Of a stretch of DNA of 64,000 nucleotides, positions 8,480 to 18,751 are shown one piece after another (positions within the stretch are counted from its first letter, which is position 1; every line of letters starts with the position of its first letter). The stretch is taken from assembly GCA_002701845.1 (NCBI GenBank), contig NZXG01000038.1, positions 1-64,000 on the forward strand. Reading direction: 5' to 3'. The position numbers were made by a program, and so were the translations under genes. Source of the stretch: Pseudomonadales bacterium (lineage in GTDB: Bacteria > Pseudomonadota > Gammaproteobacteria > Pseudomonadales > Ketobacteraceae). The notes under the pieces are model-generated. The model was not told the origin of the DNA, did no database searches, and worked only from the letters and a program-made list of their open reading frames with translations.

Positions 8480-9025
8480 TCAGGGTGCTTCAGCGGTGTA
8501 GTTCAACTCAGATCGGCGATTTTGTGACCAAGCAGCCTCGTCGTGGCCCAGAGCCACCGGCCGCTCTTCGCCGTAGCTGATAATTTCCAGTTGCGAGGCA
8601 GAGGCACCGTTGGCCGCCAGGAAGCTGGCCACGGCCTTGGCGCGACGCTCACCCAGTGCCATGTTGTATTCGCGGGTACCGCGCTCATCCGCATGTCCTT
8701 CCACCCGCAGCTGGGCGCCGGGATTCTCTGACAGGTACTGGGCGTGCGCCTGCAGTGTGGCCACCGCGTCAGGACGGATATTCGCCTTGTCGAAATCGAA
8801 GTACACCACCCGCTCCTGCAGCGCCGGATCGGTCATTTCCTGCTGGGCGCCATAATCGCCGCCCATGGCGCCACCGCTGACGTCATCATCGGGGCTGGAA
8901 TAATCGGTGGTGGTATCGGCAGCCATAGTGTCATCCGCCGTGGTATCTTCCGGGGTGGAACTACAGGCGGAAATAGCAAAAACAGCAATCAGGGCAAAAA
9001 GAAAATTACGATTGGACATGGGCAT
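8480..9025 (-). CDS. pal: Peptidoglycan-associated lipoprotein Pal
   Basis: A 181-residue outer-membrane lipoprotein. The lipobox is ISAC with Cys at about residue 21. A 50-residue Asp/Thr/Gly-rich flexible linker leads to an OmpA-like peptidoglycan-binding domain with YFDFDKANIRPDA, VEGHADERGTREYN, ALGERRA and GEERPVALG. Pal anchors the outer membrane to peptidoglycan and is moved by TolB/TolA during division. The first ATG (with GGAG upstream) is preferred over the Met two codons later. It is followed five bases downstream by cpoB. Confidence 0.96.
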   Translation of the reverse strand: MPMSNRNFLFALIAVFAISACSSTPEDTTADDTMAADTTTDYSSPDDDVSGGAMGGDYGAQQEMTDPALQERVVYFDFDKANIRPDAVATLQAHAQYLSENPGAQLRVEGHADERGTREYNMALGERRAKAVASFLAANGASASQLEIISYGEERPVALGHDEAAWSQNRRSELNYTAEAP

Positions 9026-9102
9026 ATTGAACTCCTAAGAGGACACTCCTGGCAGATAGTAGAGCTTCGTTAAAGTTTTTTAAACAGTGTTGCAACATTT
9101 TT

Positions 9103-10404
9103 TCACAGGTATGGAGACCAGGCCGGCTCCCGCACATTACCCACGCGGGATGGTAACTTCACCTTAACCCTGCCATCCAGGGACACAGCAGCCAGAACAC
9201 CCCGGTTATTCTCCATGGTGGCATAGATTATCATGCTGGCATTAGGTGCAATACTGGGCGATTCATCCAATTGTGTTCGGGTTAACACATTGAAAGTACC
9301 CCGCACCAAATCTTTCACCGCAATATGGAACACCCCGTTGTTCCGGTGCACCATCGCCAGGAACCGGCCATCCGGAGTCAGGGCCGGACGGGCGTTATAG
9401 CTGCCCTCGAATGTTAAGCGTTCAACCTTTCCCGAATCAAGATACTGACGATAAATTTGTGGAGATCCACCCCGTTCCGAGGTAAATATCAGGCTTTGGC
9501 CGTCCGGTGCCCAGGTGGGCTCGGTATCAATAGCGTAGTGATTGGTGATCCGGCGCAGTTTTCCGCTGCGCAGATCCATGGTGTAGATCTCCGGATTGCC
9601 GTCCTTGGACAGCACCATGGCCATTTGCCGGCCGTCCGGGGAAAACCGGGGCGCGCCGTTGAGACCACGGAAATTGGTGATCTGCTTTTCCGCGCCGGTT
9701 TTGGTATCGCGAATATAGATGGCCGGTCGGGTGCTTTTGAAGGAGACGTAGGTAATGTGGCGGCCGTTGGGGGCCCAACTGGGGGACAGAATAGGCTCGC
9801 TGGATTCCATCAGAATTCTGTCGTTATGCCCGTCCACGTCGGCCATGTAGAGCCGATAACGTTGTTTGCTGGGCCCCGCGCCCGGCTCCTGCAGGTATTC
9901 CATGGTCACATAAAGCATTTTGGTGGAAAAAGCACCACGAATCCCGGTCAGCTCCTGATACAGGACATCGCTTACATGGTGCGCCAGGGCCCGCAGATCC
10001 CCCCCGGTGGCAAACCAGCTGTTCACCTTCCGTTGCTGGAACACGTCAAACAACTCATAGTCCACCCGGTATTTGCCGTCGTCCGTACGCCCCAGACGCC
10101 CGATTACCAGATACTCGGCGCCGTTGGTTTTGGATTGCCAGTCCCGATAGAACACCTGATCCTGACGACTGGGCAAACTCAGCATCTTCGACCGCTCCAG
10201 CGGGGCAAACTGGCCGGAGCGATGCAGGTCAGCGGCCACAATGGTGGCCACATCCTCCGGCAGCCGGGGGCCACTCCAGGCGAAGGGCACAATGGCGATG
10301 GAGGTGGCATCGGTGATGCCCTCGGTGATCTCGATAATCAATTCGGCGCGCAAGCCGGTGGCGCACAACGCCAGCCAGCTCATCAACAGCAATCGTTTAA
10401 TCAT
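9103..10404 (-). CDS. tolB: Tol-Pal translocation protein TolB
   Basis: A 433-residue periplasmic protein with a signal peptide (ending near LRAEL), an N-terminal alpha/beta domain (about 22-165) and a six-bladed beta-propeller. The propeller shows the repeated signatures [45 protein letters not shown] and [13 protein letters not shown]. TolB binds Pal and is released by TolA. The length matches the family. It lies 26 bases after tolA and 77 bases before pal. Confidence 0.96.
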   Translation of the reverse strand: MIKRLLLMSWLALCATGLRAELIIEITEGITDATSIAIVPFAWSGPRLPEDVATIVAADLHRSGQFAPLERSKMLSLPSRQDQVFYRDWQSKTNGAEYLVIGRLGRTDDGKYRVDYELFDVFQQRKVNSWFATGGDLRALAHHVSDVLYQELTGIRGAFSTKMLYVTMEYLQEPGAGPSKQRYRLYMADVDGHNDRILMESSEPILSPSWAPNGRHITYVSFKSTRPAIYIRDTKTGAEKQITNFRGLNGAPRFSPDGRQMAMVLSKDGNPEIYTMDLRSGKLRRITNHYAIDTEPTWAPDGQSLIFTSERGGSPQIYRQYLDSGKVERLTFEGSYNARPALTPDGRFLAMVHRNNGVFHIAVKDLVRGTFNVLTRTQLDESPSIAPNASMIIYATMENNRGVLAAVSLDGRVKVKLPSRVGNVREPAWSPYL

Positions 10405-10430
10405 AAGTACTCTCTGACTCCATCACGGGT

Positions 10431-11165
10431 TCAATAGCGCAGATCGCTGGGTTTGAACCGCATTTTGAATTTACGGAAGTGGCGATCGAATAATTGGGGA
10501 TCCGGTGGCACACTGAAGCGTCCGGCTTTCTGCACCGCCTGCAGGGCGGCATCGTCAAAAGCGCGATTGCCACTGGATTCATCAATGCTGACCGTTCTTA
10601 CCTCGCCGCCGGGCAACAGACTGATATCCAGGGTTACCACCATATCATTACGGGCACTGGGGGGAAGCACCCAATAACGCTTCATGGTCTGCTGAATCAG
10701 CCCCCTGTACTGGGCGATTTCATCCAGCTCCTGCCGCGACTGGCTGTCGGGATCGCCTTCTACCGTCTCAGTTTTCTGCTGCTCCATGGCCTCCATTTCC
10801 TCCCGCAACAGATCGTCGAACGCTGAGCTGGATGTTTGCGTTTCCGGCTCCGGTTGCGGCTCGGGCTCCGGCCTGGGCTGTGGTTTTGGTTCCGGTTTTG
10901 GCTTCGGTTTGGGCTTGGGCTCTGGTTTTGGCTTCGGTTTGGGCTTGGGTTTGGGCTTGGGTTTCGGTTCAGGCTTGGGTTCTGGTGCCGGCTTGGGCTC
11001 GGCCTTGGGCTTCTCCACCACCACCGCGGTTACATGCCGGGGCAGGGGTTTCAACTCCACCACCTCGTCCGTATCCGGCCAGCCGAAAAACAACATGCCC
11101 ACCACCAGCACATGCACCAGGATGGCTTTCAGCAGAGCTGCGATGTCCAGTCGATGGAATGACAA
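10431..11165 (-). CDS. tolA: TolA with a Pro-Lys/Glu rod
   Basis: A 244-residue inner-membrane protein: cytoplasmic N-terminus, one membrane helix (about 14-30), spacer and C-terminal TolB/Pal-interacting domain (about 145-244, with QTMKRYWVLPPSARNDMVV and GNRAFDDAALQAV). The spacer (about 55-112) is not the Ala-rich helix of E. coli TolA but a run of KP/EP dipeptides like that of TonB, giving an extended polyproline rod and a shorter protein than the E. coli version. Function in energy transfer from TolQR to the outer membrane is inferred from position between tolR and tolB and the C-terminal domain. Confidence 0.93.
   Translation of the reverse strand: MSFHRLDIAALLKAILVHVLVVGMLFFGWPDTDEVVELKPLPRHVTAVVVEKPKAEPKPAPEPKPEPKPKPKPKPKPKPKPEPKPKPKPKPEPKPQPRPEPEPQPEPETQTSSSAFDDLLREEMEAMEQQKTETVEGDPDSQSRQELDEIAQYRGLIQQTMKRYWVLPPSARNDMVVTLDISLLPGGEVRTVSIDESSGNRAFDDAALQAVQKAGRFSVPPDPQLFDRHFRKFKMRFKPSDLRY
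10850..10995. repeat. Short tandem repeats coding the TolA KP/EP rod
   Basis: An imperfect 6/12-base repeat of GGTTTC/GGCTTG/GGTTTT type units (plus strand) encodes alternating Lys-Pro and Glu-Pro. Such arrays are prone to length change by slippage without loss of frame when whole 6-base units are gained or lost. Confidence 0.7.
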
Positions 11166-11168
11166 GAG

Positions 11169-11606
11169 CTACTCCCGGCCGTTGTCTTCGGTCACCAGGC
11201 CCACGTCATTGATCCCGGCCTCCTGCAGGGCGATCATCATCCGCATCACCAGGCCATAAGCCACCCGTTCATCACCTTCCATCAGCACCGGAGTATCCGG
11301 CTTTTCCTGCTTGAGGGCGGCCACCGAGGCAACGATGTCCGGCAATGCCTTGGGCGTCTGCTTATCTTCCGCCGTGCTCACGTAATACTGGCCATTGTGG
11401 TCCACGGACACGATCACGAACTGCTGATCCTTGGGCAGGGTCAGTGGCTCGGCGCGGGCATCCGGCAGGTCCACTTTGATCCCCGAGGTCATCATGGGGG
11501 CGGTGATCATGAATACCACCAGCAACACCAGCATCACATCGATATAAGGAACGACATTGATCTCTGACAGGGGCTTGCGTCGGACTGTGGTTCGCTTCTG
11601 AGACAT
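11169..11606 (-). CDS. tolR: Tol system proton channel subunit TolR
   Basis: A 145-residue ExbD/TolR protein: short cytoplasmic tail with the conserved PLSEINVVPYIDVMLVLLVVF membrane helix containing the proton-carrying Asp, then a periplasmic domain ending near EAGINDVGLVT. It acts with TolQ as the motor for TolA. It lies 18 bases after tolQ and 3 bases before tolA, consistent with co-translation. Confidence 0.96.
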   Translation of the reverse strand: MSQKRTTVRRKPLSEINVVPYIDVMLVLLVVFMITAPMMTSGIKVDLPDARAEPLTLPKDQQFVIVSVDHNGQYYVSTAEDKQTPKALPDIVASVAALKQEKPDTPVLMEGDERVAYGLVMRMMIALQEAGINDVGLVTEDNGRE

Positions 11607-11624
11607 AATAGGGGGCGCAACCGA

Positions 11625-12320
11625 TCAGGCTTTGGCTTCCGCTTCGCTGCTGGCATGGGCCTTGCGATGCAGAATACTGGAGAATTCGTCCATAAAGGTT
11701 TCGTAGTTATGCAGTAGCCGGTCCACATTGGCGGAAAAACGGTTGTAGCTGATCACCGCCGGGATCGCCGCAAACAAGCCAATAGCGGTGGCAATCAGGG
11801 CCTCGGCGATGCCGGGAGCCACCACCGACAGCGTGGCCTGGGTTTCATTGGCCAGCGCCAGAAACGAGTGCATAATCCCCCACACGGTGCCAAACAAACC
11901 GATATAGGGGCTGGTGGAACCCACGGTTGCCAGGAAAGGCAGATGAGTTTCCAGCTTTTCCTGTTCCCGCAGCAGGGCCACCCGCATGGAACGTTCGGTA
12001 CCGGCCATGACCGCTTCCGGGTCGCTGCCGCCACCTTTGCGCAGGCGGGCAAACTCCTTGAACCCGGCCCGAAAAATATTTTCCTGCCCACTGTAGGGGT
12101 TGGGTTCGGTGTTGACCTGCACGAACAGACGACTCAGATCGATACCGGACCAGAAGCGCTCTTCGAACGAGTGCAGGGCTTTGCCGGTTTTCGACATCAC
12201 CGCCTGACGTTTCCAGATCATGTACCAGGATATCAGCGACAGAGAAAGCAGGATCAGCATCACCAGTTGCACCACGATGGAGGCGTTGATGATCAAACCG
12301 ATGACAGACATTGATTCCAC
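11625..12320 (-). CDS. tolQ: Tol system proton channel subunit TolQ
   Basis: A 231-residue inner-membrane protein with three helices (about 10-35, 130-160 and 170-195). The conserved FLATVGSTSPYIGLFGTVWGIM and VAPGIAEALIATAIGLFAAIPA segments mark the TolQ branch of MotA/TolQ/ExbB. It forms the Tol motor with TolR. It is the first tol gene, 20 bases after ybgC. Confidence 0.96.
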   Translation of the reverse strand: MESMSVIGLIINASIVVQLVMLILLSLSLISWYMIWKRQAVMSKTGKALHSFEERFWSGIDLSRLFVQVNTEPNPYSGQENIFRAGFKEFARLRKGGGSDPEAVMAGTERSMRVALLREQEKLETHLPFLATVGSTSPYIGLFGTVWGIMHSFLALANETQATLSVVAPGIAEALIATAIGLFAAIPAVISYNRFSANVDRLLHNYETFMDEFSSILHRKAHASSEAEAKA

Positions 12321-12340
12321 GGCGGGCGGTCTCCTCTTTA

Positions 12341-12745
12341 TCAGGCCATGGTGGCGGCGAATTGTTGTTGCAGACTGGGCGGAATGGCGGTGGGCTTTAA
12401 GTTTTCCGTATCAACGCAGGCCACTTTCACCCGGGCTTCACAGAGCAGGTCTCCATCCCGGGTGATCTGCTGCTGAAACTGGATAAAACTGCGGCCCAGC
12501 CGCTCCACGCCGGCGCTCACCCGCAGTTGGTCGTCCGCCCGCGCCGGGCGATGATAACGGGCTTCCGCGCTGTGCACCACAAACTGCAGGCTCTGCCGGT
12601 ACAACGCCTCGAAGTCTGAGCCCAGACTGCGCAACAGCTCTGTGCGGGCCCGCTCCATAAATTTCAGATAATTGACGTAGTACACGATTCCCCCGGCGTC
12701 CGTATCCTCCAGATAGACCCGCAGGCTGATGAAAAATTCACTCAT
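12341..12745 (-). CDS. ybgC: Tol-Pal-associated acyl-CoA thioesterase YbgC
   Basis: A 134-residue single hot-dog fold thioesterase. The active-site region [24 protein letters not shown] carries the catalytic Asp and the family signature at about residues 10-33. YbgC hydrolyses acyl-CoA or acyl-ACP thioesters and is usually the first gene of tol-pal operons; its link to Tol is not mechanistic. Its start overlaps the end of ruvB by 8 bases. Confidence 0.94.
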   Translation of the reverse strand: MSEFFISLRVYLEDTDAGGIVYYVNYLKFMERARTELLRSLGSDFEALYRQSLQFVVHSAEARYHRPARADDQLRVSAGVERLGRSFIQFQQQITRDGDLLCEARVKVACVDTENLKPTAIPPSLQQQFAATMA

Positions 12746-13778
12746 GGGAAAACAGATCCGGGGTGGGCGGCTGCGATTGGCTGGGTGGCTTCAGTCCAAA
12801 ATGCTGATAAGCGAAACGGGTGGCAATTCGGCCCCGGGGGGTACGCATGATAAACCCCTGCTGAATCAGATAAGGCTCAATGACGTCTTCCAGGGTGCCG
12901 GCCTCCTCGCTGATGGCCGCTGCCAGACTCTCCACACCCACCGGGCCGCCATCGAATTTCTCCATGATGGTCAGCAACAGACGGCGGTCCATGGTATCAA
13001 AGCCGTGGGAATCCACTTTCAACAGATCAAGGGCCTGGGCCGCTACCTGGGCACTGATATGGCCATCGCTTTTCACCTCGGCATAGTCGCGCACCCGCCG
13101 CAACAGGCGGTTGGCAATCCGGGGGGTACCACGGCTGCGGCGGGCCACTTCCAGGGCCCCTTCCGGCGCCATGCCCACCCCGAGTATGGCGGCGGAGCGG
13201 GTGACAATACGGGCCAGTTCCTCGGTGGAATAAAATTCCAACCGTTGCACGATCCCAAACCGGTCCCGCAGCGGCGAGGTGAGCAATCCGGCGCGGGTGG
13301 TGGCCCCCACCAGGGTAAACGGCGGCAGATCAATCTTGATGGAACGGGCGGCCGGCCCCTCGCCGATCATGATGTCCAGCTGGTAATCCTCCATGGCGGG
13401 ATAGAGGATTTCCTCAACCATCGGACTGAGGCGGTGGATCTCATCCACAAACAGCACATCGCCCTGTTCCAAATTGGTGAGCAGCGCCGCCAGGTCTCCG
13501 GCTTTTTCCAACACCGGCCCGGAAGTGCTTTTCAGATTGCCATCCATTTCGTTGGCAATAATGTTGGCCAGGGTGGTTTTACCCAGCCCGGGGGGGCCGA
13601 AAATCAGGGTATGATCCAGTGCCTCACCGCGGCCACGGGCGGCGGAAATGAATATCTCCATCTGCTCACACACCGCCGCCTGGCCGGTGTACTCCGTCAG
13701 CCGGGTGGGCCGGATGGCGCGGTCGTGAGGGTCCTCGGTGTGACTCAATGGCGATATTAGGCGGTCCGATTCGATCAT
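12738..13778 (-). CDS. ruvB: Holliday junction helicase motor RuvB
   Basis: A 346-residue AAA+ ATPase that drives branch migration with RuvA. Visible: [11 protein letters not shown], Walker [10 protein letters not shown] (about 65-73), Walker [10 protein letters not shown], sensor 1 VGATTRAG, the arginine finger region [10 protein letters not shown], and the winged-helix domain ending with the [14 protein letters not shown] segment. Length is typical. It follows ruvA by 43 bases and overlaps ybgC. Confidence 0.97.
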   Translation of the reverse strand: MIESDRLISPLSHTEDPHDRAIRPTRLTEYTGQAAVCEQMEIFISAARGRGEALDHTLIFGPPGLGKTTLANIIANEMDGNLKSTSGPVLEKAGDLAALLTNLEQGDVLFVDEIHRLSPMVEEILYPAMEDYQLDIMIGEGPAARSIKIDLPPFTLVGATTRAGLLTSPLRDRFGIVQRLEFYSTEELARIVTRSAAILGVGMAPEGALEVARRSRGTPRIANRLLRRVRDYAEVKSDGHISAQVAAQALDLLKVDSHGFDTMDRRLLLTIMEKFDGGPVGVESLAAAISEEAGTLEDVIEPYLIQQGFIMRTPRGRIATRFAYQHFGLKPPSQSQPPTPDLFSHE

Positions 13779-13821
13779 AATAACTGTGTTCGTTCCCCTG
13801 AGGTTGGCGCTGGCGCAGCGC

Positions 13822-14430
13822 TCAGTTCACCATCCGCCGCAGAGCCAGGCGAATGATTTCCTCGCTGGACAGGCCCTCGCAATCGATGGCGGCGATGGCC
13901 CGACTGGCCTCCGTGGGCTTGTAGCCCAGCGCGATCAGCGCGCTTTCCGCATCGTTGGTGGCGGTCTGCAACGGCGGCCGCTGTGGTGTTTTCGCTGCGC
14001 TGCCCGGCTCTGGCAGTACCGGCACCCAGGCCCGCAGGCGATCCTGCATCTCAATCACCAGGCGCTCGGCGGTTTTCTTGCCCACGCCGGGCAATTTTAC
14101 CAGAGTCTGCGTATCGTGATCCTGTACACAGCGCACGAATTCCATCCCTTCGATGCCGGAAAGAATGGCCAGCGCCATCTTGGGGCCCACGCCATTGACC
14201 TTGATCAGCTGCCGGAACAGCTCCCGCTCCTGCTTGTCGTAAAACCCGTACAACAGCTGGGCGTCCTCCCGCACCACGAAATGGGTATGCAGGATCACCT
14301 CGCTGCCGGTGTCCGGCAACTGGTAGAAGGTGGTCATGGGAGCCTCCACTTCGTACCCCACACCGGCCACGTCGATCACCAGTAACGGCGCCTGTTTCTC
14401 GGCGATAATGCCTTTTAATCTGCCAATCAT
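13822..14430 (-). CDS. ruvA: Holliday junction recognition protein RuvA
   Basis: A 202-residue protein that binds four-way DNA junctions as a tetramer. It has the N-terminal OB fold (MIGRLKG), two helix-hairpin-helix motifs (about 70-130, with [11 protein letters not shown] and [12 protein letters not shown]), a flexible Pro-rich linker and domain III (about 155-200) that contacts RuvB. It lies between ruvC and ruvB in the standard ruvCAB order. Confidence 0.97.
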   Translation of the reverse strand: MIGRLKGIIAEKQAPLLVIDVAGVGYEVEAPMTTFYQLPDTGSEVILHTHFVVREDAQLLYGFYDKQERELFRQLIKVNGVGPKMALAILSGIEGMEFVRCVQDHDTQTLVKLPGVGKKTAERLVIEMQDRLRAWVPVLPEPGSAAKTPQRPPLQTATNDAESALIALGYKPTEASRAIAAIDCEGLSSEEIIRLALRRMVN

Positions 14431-14480
14431 AATACCTTTCTATACGCTATCTATACGCGATATTTACGCCATTGACTGGG

Positions 14481-15005
14481 TCAACGCCGCAAACGTCCCC
14501 GCCGCAGCTTGCGGGCTCCGGCCATGCGGATCAGACCCTGGGTCATATGAATATGACAGACCGCCACCCCCAGGGCATCGGCAGCGTCCGCCTGAGGCGG
14601 CCGCTCCAGGCCCAGCAGCCGGCAGATCATGGCCTGCACCTGCAACTTGTCGGCGGCACCGGTACCCACCACGGACTGTTTCACCTGCCGGGCGGAATAT
14701 TCATGCACCGGCAGCTGGCGCAGGGTGCAGGCGACAATGGCCGCCCCCCGGGCCTGGCCCAGTTTCAGCGCGGAATCCGCGTTGCGGGCCATAAACACCT
14801 GCTCGATACCCACTTCCTGGGGACTGTGGCGTTCGATCAGCTCACTGATACCGCGATGGATGATATCCAGCTTTTCACTGAGGCAGGTGGCGGAATGGGT
14901 GCGAATGCAACCGCTGTCAATGTATTGAAGTCTGGATCCGGCGGCGGCAATCACTCCGTAACCGGTGACCCTGGATCCGGGATCGATGCCCAATACCACG
15001 GCCAT
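14481..15005 (-). CDS. ruvC: Holliday junction resolvase RuvC
   Basis: A 174-residue endonuclease that cuts junctions in a RuvABC complex. Catalytic acidic residues are seen in LGIDPG (Asp7), EQVFMA, and the C-terminal [13 protein letters not shown] start it at ATG 15005 (MAVVLGID), with GAGAGG upstream; an ATG 21 bases earlier is in frame but adds residues not found in the family. It is preceded by a strong terminator, so the ruvC-tol block probably has its own promoter in 15006-15095. Confidence 0.96.
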   Translation of the reverse strand: MAVVLGIDPGSRVTGYGVIAAAGSRLQYIDSGCIRTHSATCLSEKLDIIHRGISELIERHSPQEVGIEQVFMARNADSALKLGQARGAAIVACTLRQLPVHEYSARQVKQSVVGTGAADKLQVQAMICRLLGLERPPQADAADALGVAVCHIHMTQGLIRMAGARKLRRGRLRR

Positions 15006-15094
15006 CAAGGCCTCTCCCGCTGGCAACTGTAGGCCGTTAGTCTAGCAGCAGTGGACGCGCGATGGACAGCGAATTAAAGCTCGCTTCGGGGATT

Positions 15095-15121
15095 AAAAAA
15101 AGCGGCATCGGGGGATGCCGC
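15095..15121 (-). terminator. Intrinsic terminator between the yebC side and ruvC
   Basis: Read on the minus strand: GCGGCATC-CCCC-GATGCCGC stem-loop (15102-15121) followed by seven T. It ends just after the 60-residue ORF, and separates aspS-yebC transcription from ruvC. Confidence 0.85.
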
Positions 15122-15130
15122 CAAGGGGGG

Positions 15131-15313
15131 TTACGCCCTTGCGGCGGGCGTTTTCTCGCGAGCACCCACGAGTCCGCTGATACCGAGGATCAACAACAGG
15201 ACCCAGCCGTGATCCGCCAGCTGGATCCAGAGGGTGGGCCGCCAGAACACGGCCGCACCCACGGCGCATAGGCACAGCGCCAGGGTCAGAAGCAGAGGTT
15301 TTAATGAGTGCAT
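15131..15313 (-). CDS. Small two-helix membrane protein, unknown function
   Basis: A 60-residue ORF with ATG at 15313 and AGGA nine bases upstream. It has two hydrophobic segments (about residues 5-24 and 37-51) joined by a short polar turn, and a basic/alanine-rich end. I do not recognise a family. Support for it being real: it lies on the same strand as its neighbours between yebC and ruvC, and its stop is only 10 bases before the terminator stem at 15121, as expected for the last gene of the aspS-yebC unit. Confidence 0.55.
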   Translation of the reverse strand: MHSLKPLLLTLALCLCAVGAAVFWRPTLWIQLADHGWVLLLILGISGLVGAREKTPAARA

Positions 15314-15466
15314 GCCGGGGTCCTGTGGTGTCGCTTACCGGGTTGGGTTACCCGCGATTGCAAGCAGTGTAGCGCGCACCCGGATTGGGGGTTATGAAAT
15401 AGTACCAGGACAATTGCTGAATTCTGCAGTGCCGGCGCTTGCGGCAACCAGCGGCGAGGGGACGGC

Positions 15467-16213
15467 TCAGCCGTCCATCTGTTCCATCAGCTCACGGGTG
15501 AAGTTGGCATTGGTATAGACGTTTTGCACGTCGTCCAGATCTTCCAGCATGTCGATCATTTTCAACACGGTGGTGGCCGTCTCCAGGTCCATATCCACCT
15601 GCACCGAGGGCGCCATATTAATTTCCGCACCGGCGGGGGTCAGTCCCGCGGCCTGCAGACCGGCATGGACCTGACTCAGATCCTCCCAGGCGGTGATCAC
15701 ATCAATACTGCCGTCATCGTGAGTGACAACATCCTCGGCACCGGCCTCCAGCGCCGCCTCCATCACCCTGTCCTCATCCACGCCGGGTTCAAAACTGATT
15801 TCGCCCCGCTTGCTGAACAGATAAGCCACGGAGCCATCGGTCCCCAGATTACCACCGAATTTGCTGAACGCGTGGCGCACTTCGGCGGCGGTGCGGTTGC
15901 GGTTGTCGGTCATGGCCTCCACCAGCACTGCCACGCCGCCAACGCCATAGCCTTCATAAGTCAGCTCGTCCAGCTGACCCTCGTCGTCACCGCCGGCGCC
16001 CCGCTTAATGGCCCGTTCGATGGTGTCCTTGGTCATGTTGGCCGCCAGCGCCTTGTCCATGGCCAGACGCAGCCGCGGATTGTCTTCCGGCGAACCTCCG
16101 GCACGGGCGGCGATGGTGATTTCCCGGATCAGACGGGTAAAAATTTTACCCCGCTTGGCATCCTGAGCCGCTTTGCGATGCTTGATATTGGCCCATTTGC
16201 TGTGACCCGCCAT
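15467..16213 (-). CDS. yebC: YebC/PmpR-family protein
   Basis: A 248-residue protein starting [14 protein letters not shown], the hallmark of the family, followed by the middle domain with [14 protein letters not shown] and the C-terminal dimer-like domain. Family members are described as DNA-binding regulators (PmpR) and, more recently, as factors that help ribosomes through difficult proline-containing stretches. It lies three bases after the aspS stop on the same strand, the usual arrangement with the Ruv genes. Confidence 0.95.
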   Translation of the reverse strand: MAGHSKWANIKHRKAAQDAKRGKIFTRLIREITIAARAGGSPEDNPRLRLAMDKALAANMTKDTIERAIKRGAGGDDEGQLDELTYEGYGVGGVAVLVEAMTDNRNRTAAEVRHAFSKFGGNLGTDGSVAYLFSKRGEISFEPGVDEDRVMEAALEAGAEDVVTHDDGSIDVITAWEDLSQVHAGLQAAGLTPAGAEINMAPSVQVDMDLETATTVLKMIDMLEDLDDVQNVYTNANFTRELMEQMDG

Positions 16214-16216
16214 GAC

Positions 16217-17983
16217 TTATTTCTCCCCCTCCTGACGCACCCGGATGCCCACTTCCCGCAACTGTTTGGGATCCACCGGTGACGGTGCCTGGGTCATCAC
16301 GCAGGCGGCGGTCTGGGTTTTGGGGAAGGCAATCACGTCGCGAATGGACTGAGCATCGGTCATCAGCATCACCAGCCGGTCCAGCCCGAAAGCCAGGCCG
16401 CCGTGGGGAGGACACCCGTATTTCAGGGCATCCAGCAGAAAGCCGAATTTTTCGTTGGCTTCCTCGTCACTGATGGCCAGGGCCCGGAACACCGCTTTCT
16501 GGGTTTCCGGCTCGTGAATACGAATGGAGCCACCGCCCAGCTCAGTGCCATTCAGCACCATATCGTAAGCCCGGGACAGCGCCGCGCCGGGATCCCGGGC
16601 CAGGCTCTCCGGATCACAGGACGGCGCGGTGAACGGATGGTGAATGGCATTCCAGCGACCACTCTCGTCCTCCTCGAACATGGGGAAATCCACCACCCAC
16701 AGCGGCGCCCAGTCACCCTGGACCAGGCCCAGATCATGGCCCAGCTTGATCCGCAGCGCCCCCATGGATTCATTCACCATGGCCGCCCTGCCGGCACCGA
16801 AAAAGACGATATCCCCGTCTTCAGCCTCCAGCCGCTGCATCATTTCCATTACCACGTTCGTCATATTCTTTACGATGGGTGACTGCAGGCCATCGATGCC
16901 CTTGGCCAGCTCGTTCACCTTGATCCAGGCCAGGCCCCTGGCGCCGTAAATGCCAACGTACTTGGTGTAATCATCAATTTCCTTGCGGCTAAGTCGGGCG
17001 CCACCAGGCACCCGCAGGGCGCAGACCCGGCCTTTGGGATCTGCTGCCGGCCCGGAAAACACCTTGAATTCCACCTGCTGCATCAGATCATTCACATCCA
17101 CCAACTCCAGGGGGATGCGCAGATCCGGTTTGTCACTGCCGAAACGGGACACGGCCTCGGCATAGCTCATGCGGGGAAACTCAGGCAGGTTGACCTCAAG
17201 CAGGTCCCGGAACAGTTTGCGCACCATATTCTCCGCCACCGCCATCACATCGCTCTCGGTGACGAACGAGGCCTCGATGTCGATCTGGGTGAACTCCGGT
17301 TGGCGGTCGGCCCGCAGGTCCTCATCCCGGAAACATTTGGCGATCTGGTAGTAGCGATCCAGGCCGGACACCATCAACAGCTGCTTGAAGAGTTGCGGAG
17401 ACTGGGGCAGCGCAAAAAAACTGCCGGGATGGGTACGGCTGGGTACCAGGTAATCCCGGGCCCCTTCCGGGGTGGCTTTGGTAAGGATCGGGGTTTCCAC
17501 ATCGAGAAAACCCTCGCCGTCTAGAAAGCCACGAATGGCGGTGGTGACCCGGGATCTAAAAGCCAGTCGGGTTTGAATTTCCGGGCGCCGCAAATCCATG
17601 TAACGATAGCGCAGCCGCACATCCTCCCCCACCTGGGTGTGCGCATCCAATTGAAAAGGCGGGGTCTCCGCAGCATTCAGTATTTCCAGCTCCTTGCCCA
17701 GAACTTCAATCAGCCCGGTGGGCATTTCAGGATTTTGTGTGCCCTCCGGCCGCATACGCACGCGGCCGGTTACCCGTACCACGTATTCGCTACGCACCCG
17801 GTCCGCCAGCGCAAATGCCGCTTCCGTGTCCGGATCCACCACCACCTGGGCGAGACCTTCCCGATCCCGCAAATCCAGAAAGATCACCCCGCCATGGTCA
17901 CGGCGCCGGTGCACCCAGCCGCAGAGGGTCACGGTCTGGTCTATATGAGACTCATTAAGGTGGCCACAGTAATGGCTTCGCAT
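16217..17983 (-). CDS. aspS: Aspartyl-tRNA synthetase
   Basis: A 588-residue class II synthetase starting [12 protein letters not shown] at ATG 17983. The frame extends 29 codons further upstream but those residues do not match family N-termini. It has the OB-fold anticodon-binding domain ([16 protein letters not shown], about 25-40), motif 1 region, motif 2 ([18 protein letters not shown]), the bacterial insertion domain (about 285-425) and motif 3 ([11 protein letters not shown]). It charges tRNA-Asp. A TATAAT box lies about 150 bases upstream. Confidence 0.96.
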   Translation of the reverse strand: MRSHYCGHLNESHIDQTVTLCGWVHRRRDHGGVIFLDLRDREGLAQVVVDPDTEAAFALADRVRSEYVVRVTGRVRMRPEGTQNPEMPTGLIEVLGKELEILNAAETPPFQLDAHTQVGEDVRLRYRYMDLRRPEIQTRLAFRSRVTTAIRGFLDGEGFLDVETPILTKATPEGARDYLVPSRTHPGSFFALPQSPQLFKQLLMVSGLDRYYQIAKCFRDEDLRADRQPEFTQIDIEASFVTESDVMAVAENMVRKLFRDLLEVNLPEFPRMSYAEAVSRFGSDKPDLRIPLELVDVNDLMQQVEFKVFSGPAADPKGRVCALRVPGGARLSRKEIDDYTKYVGIYGARGLAWIKVNELAKGIDGLQSPIVKNMTNVVMEMMQRLEAEDGDIVFFGAGRAAMVNESMGALRIKLGHDLGLVQGDWAPLWVVDFPMFEEDESGRWNAIHHPFTAPSCDPESLARDPGAALSRAYDMVLNGTELGGGSIRIHEPETQKAVFRALAISDEEANEKFGFLLDALKYGCPPHGGLAFGLDRLVMLMTDAQSIRDVIAFPKTQTAACVMTQAPSPVDPKQLREVGIRVRQEGEK

Positions 17984-18751
17984 AACTTCATACCTGTCTG
18001 ATTGCTGGAGCATGGATTCGCGCCGTGCACTGACCGGAGCCTGGCGCCCGGAGCGCAACGCATAACACACTGTTTTTCAGTACTATTTTCCCAGCGCTGC
18101 CGCTACCGTGCCGCGCCAATGCAAAAAGGGGCCACATTATAGCGGGTTGGCGGCAAATTGGCAGCCTCCCCGCACAGCGGCAAACGCCGCCGCGGCCGGC
18201 CTCTGGTTACCACCGCGTATGCCCGCAGTCATTCCGTCACCGCCTTACCGATGCCGGCAGATCATCCCCACCGGACATGGGCAGCTTTCAGCGCACCATT
18301 TGCAGGGGCGCACCGGGGCAAATTCTGAGCCGCAAAGCCAACAACGACTCACGGCACCCTGATCCGGTAGCGCAAAAAACAGGTGGACCTCAGCAGCGTC
18401 GTTGGCGTGCATCGTCAACCTTATCCGGATAACGTCATGGTGTCCGGTTGCAGTGATATTCCGGCAGCGGAATTTGTCTCAACCGGTACCCGGGTGCGAG
18501 GGTTTAACCGGGCCCGGCGTTTTGCCACTGTCATTCCCCGGCGCAAAACCGCCGCCACAACCCCGGCGAAAAATGAAAAAATGGGTTTTTTTCCGGTTTG
18601 AGCCTATAAAAACAGGCAAATTCCGGGTTTACAGGCTTGCTAGTCGGTCCATTAGCATCAATAATTATCCGCGACAGATTGTACCGATGCCGGTTTCGAG
18701 TTTGCACACTCCGCCTCGGTCCGTGTCATCAATAAAACAAAGGAAGCAATC
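17984..18751. other. Long intergenic region between aspS and the HU-like gene
   Basis: Nearly 770 bases without a convincing gene. It holds the aspS promoter at its left end and a promoter candidate for the HU-like gene at its right end (TTGCTA 18637-18642, 18 bases, ATAATT 18661-18666). The short open frames inside it have no recognisable domain. I see no repeat array or clear RNA structure in the middle 18200-18600. Confidence 0.5.
18136..18164 (-). promoter_or_regulatory. Probable aspS promoter
   Basis: A consensus -10 box TATAAT is read on the minus strand at 18136-18141. The -35 element, expected about 17 bases upstream near CTGCCA, is weak. It implies a leader of about 145 bases before the aspS start. 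Confidence 0.45.

Noticed and set aside
9457-10437. 326-codon plus-strand frame opposite tolB
   Set aside because: No recognisable domain; it mirrors the beta-propeller coding frame of tolB.
10786-11259. Gly/Ser-rich open frames opposite tolA
   Set aside because: They are the antisense translation of the Pro-Lys/Glu repeat; tolA on the minus strand is the real gene.
18661-18674. 14-base sequence ATAATTATCCGCGA shared with 26429-26442
   Set aside because: A few such matches are expected by chance in 64 kb; contexts are unrelated.
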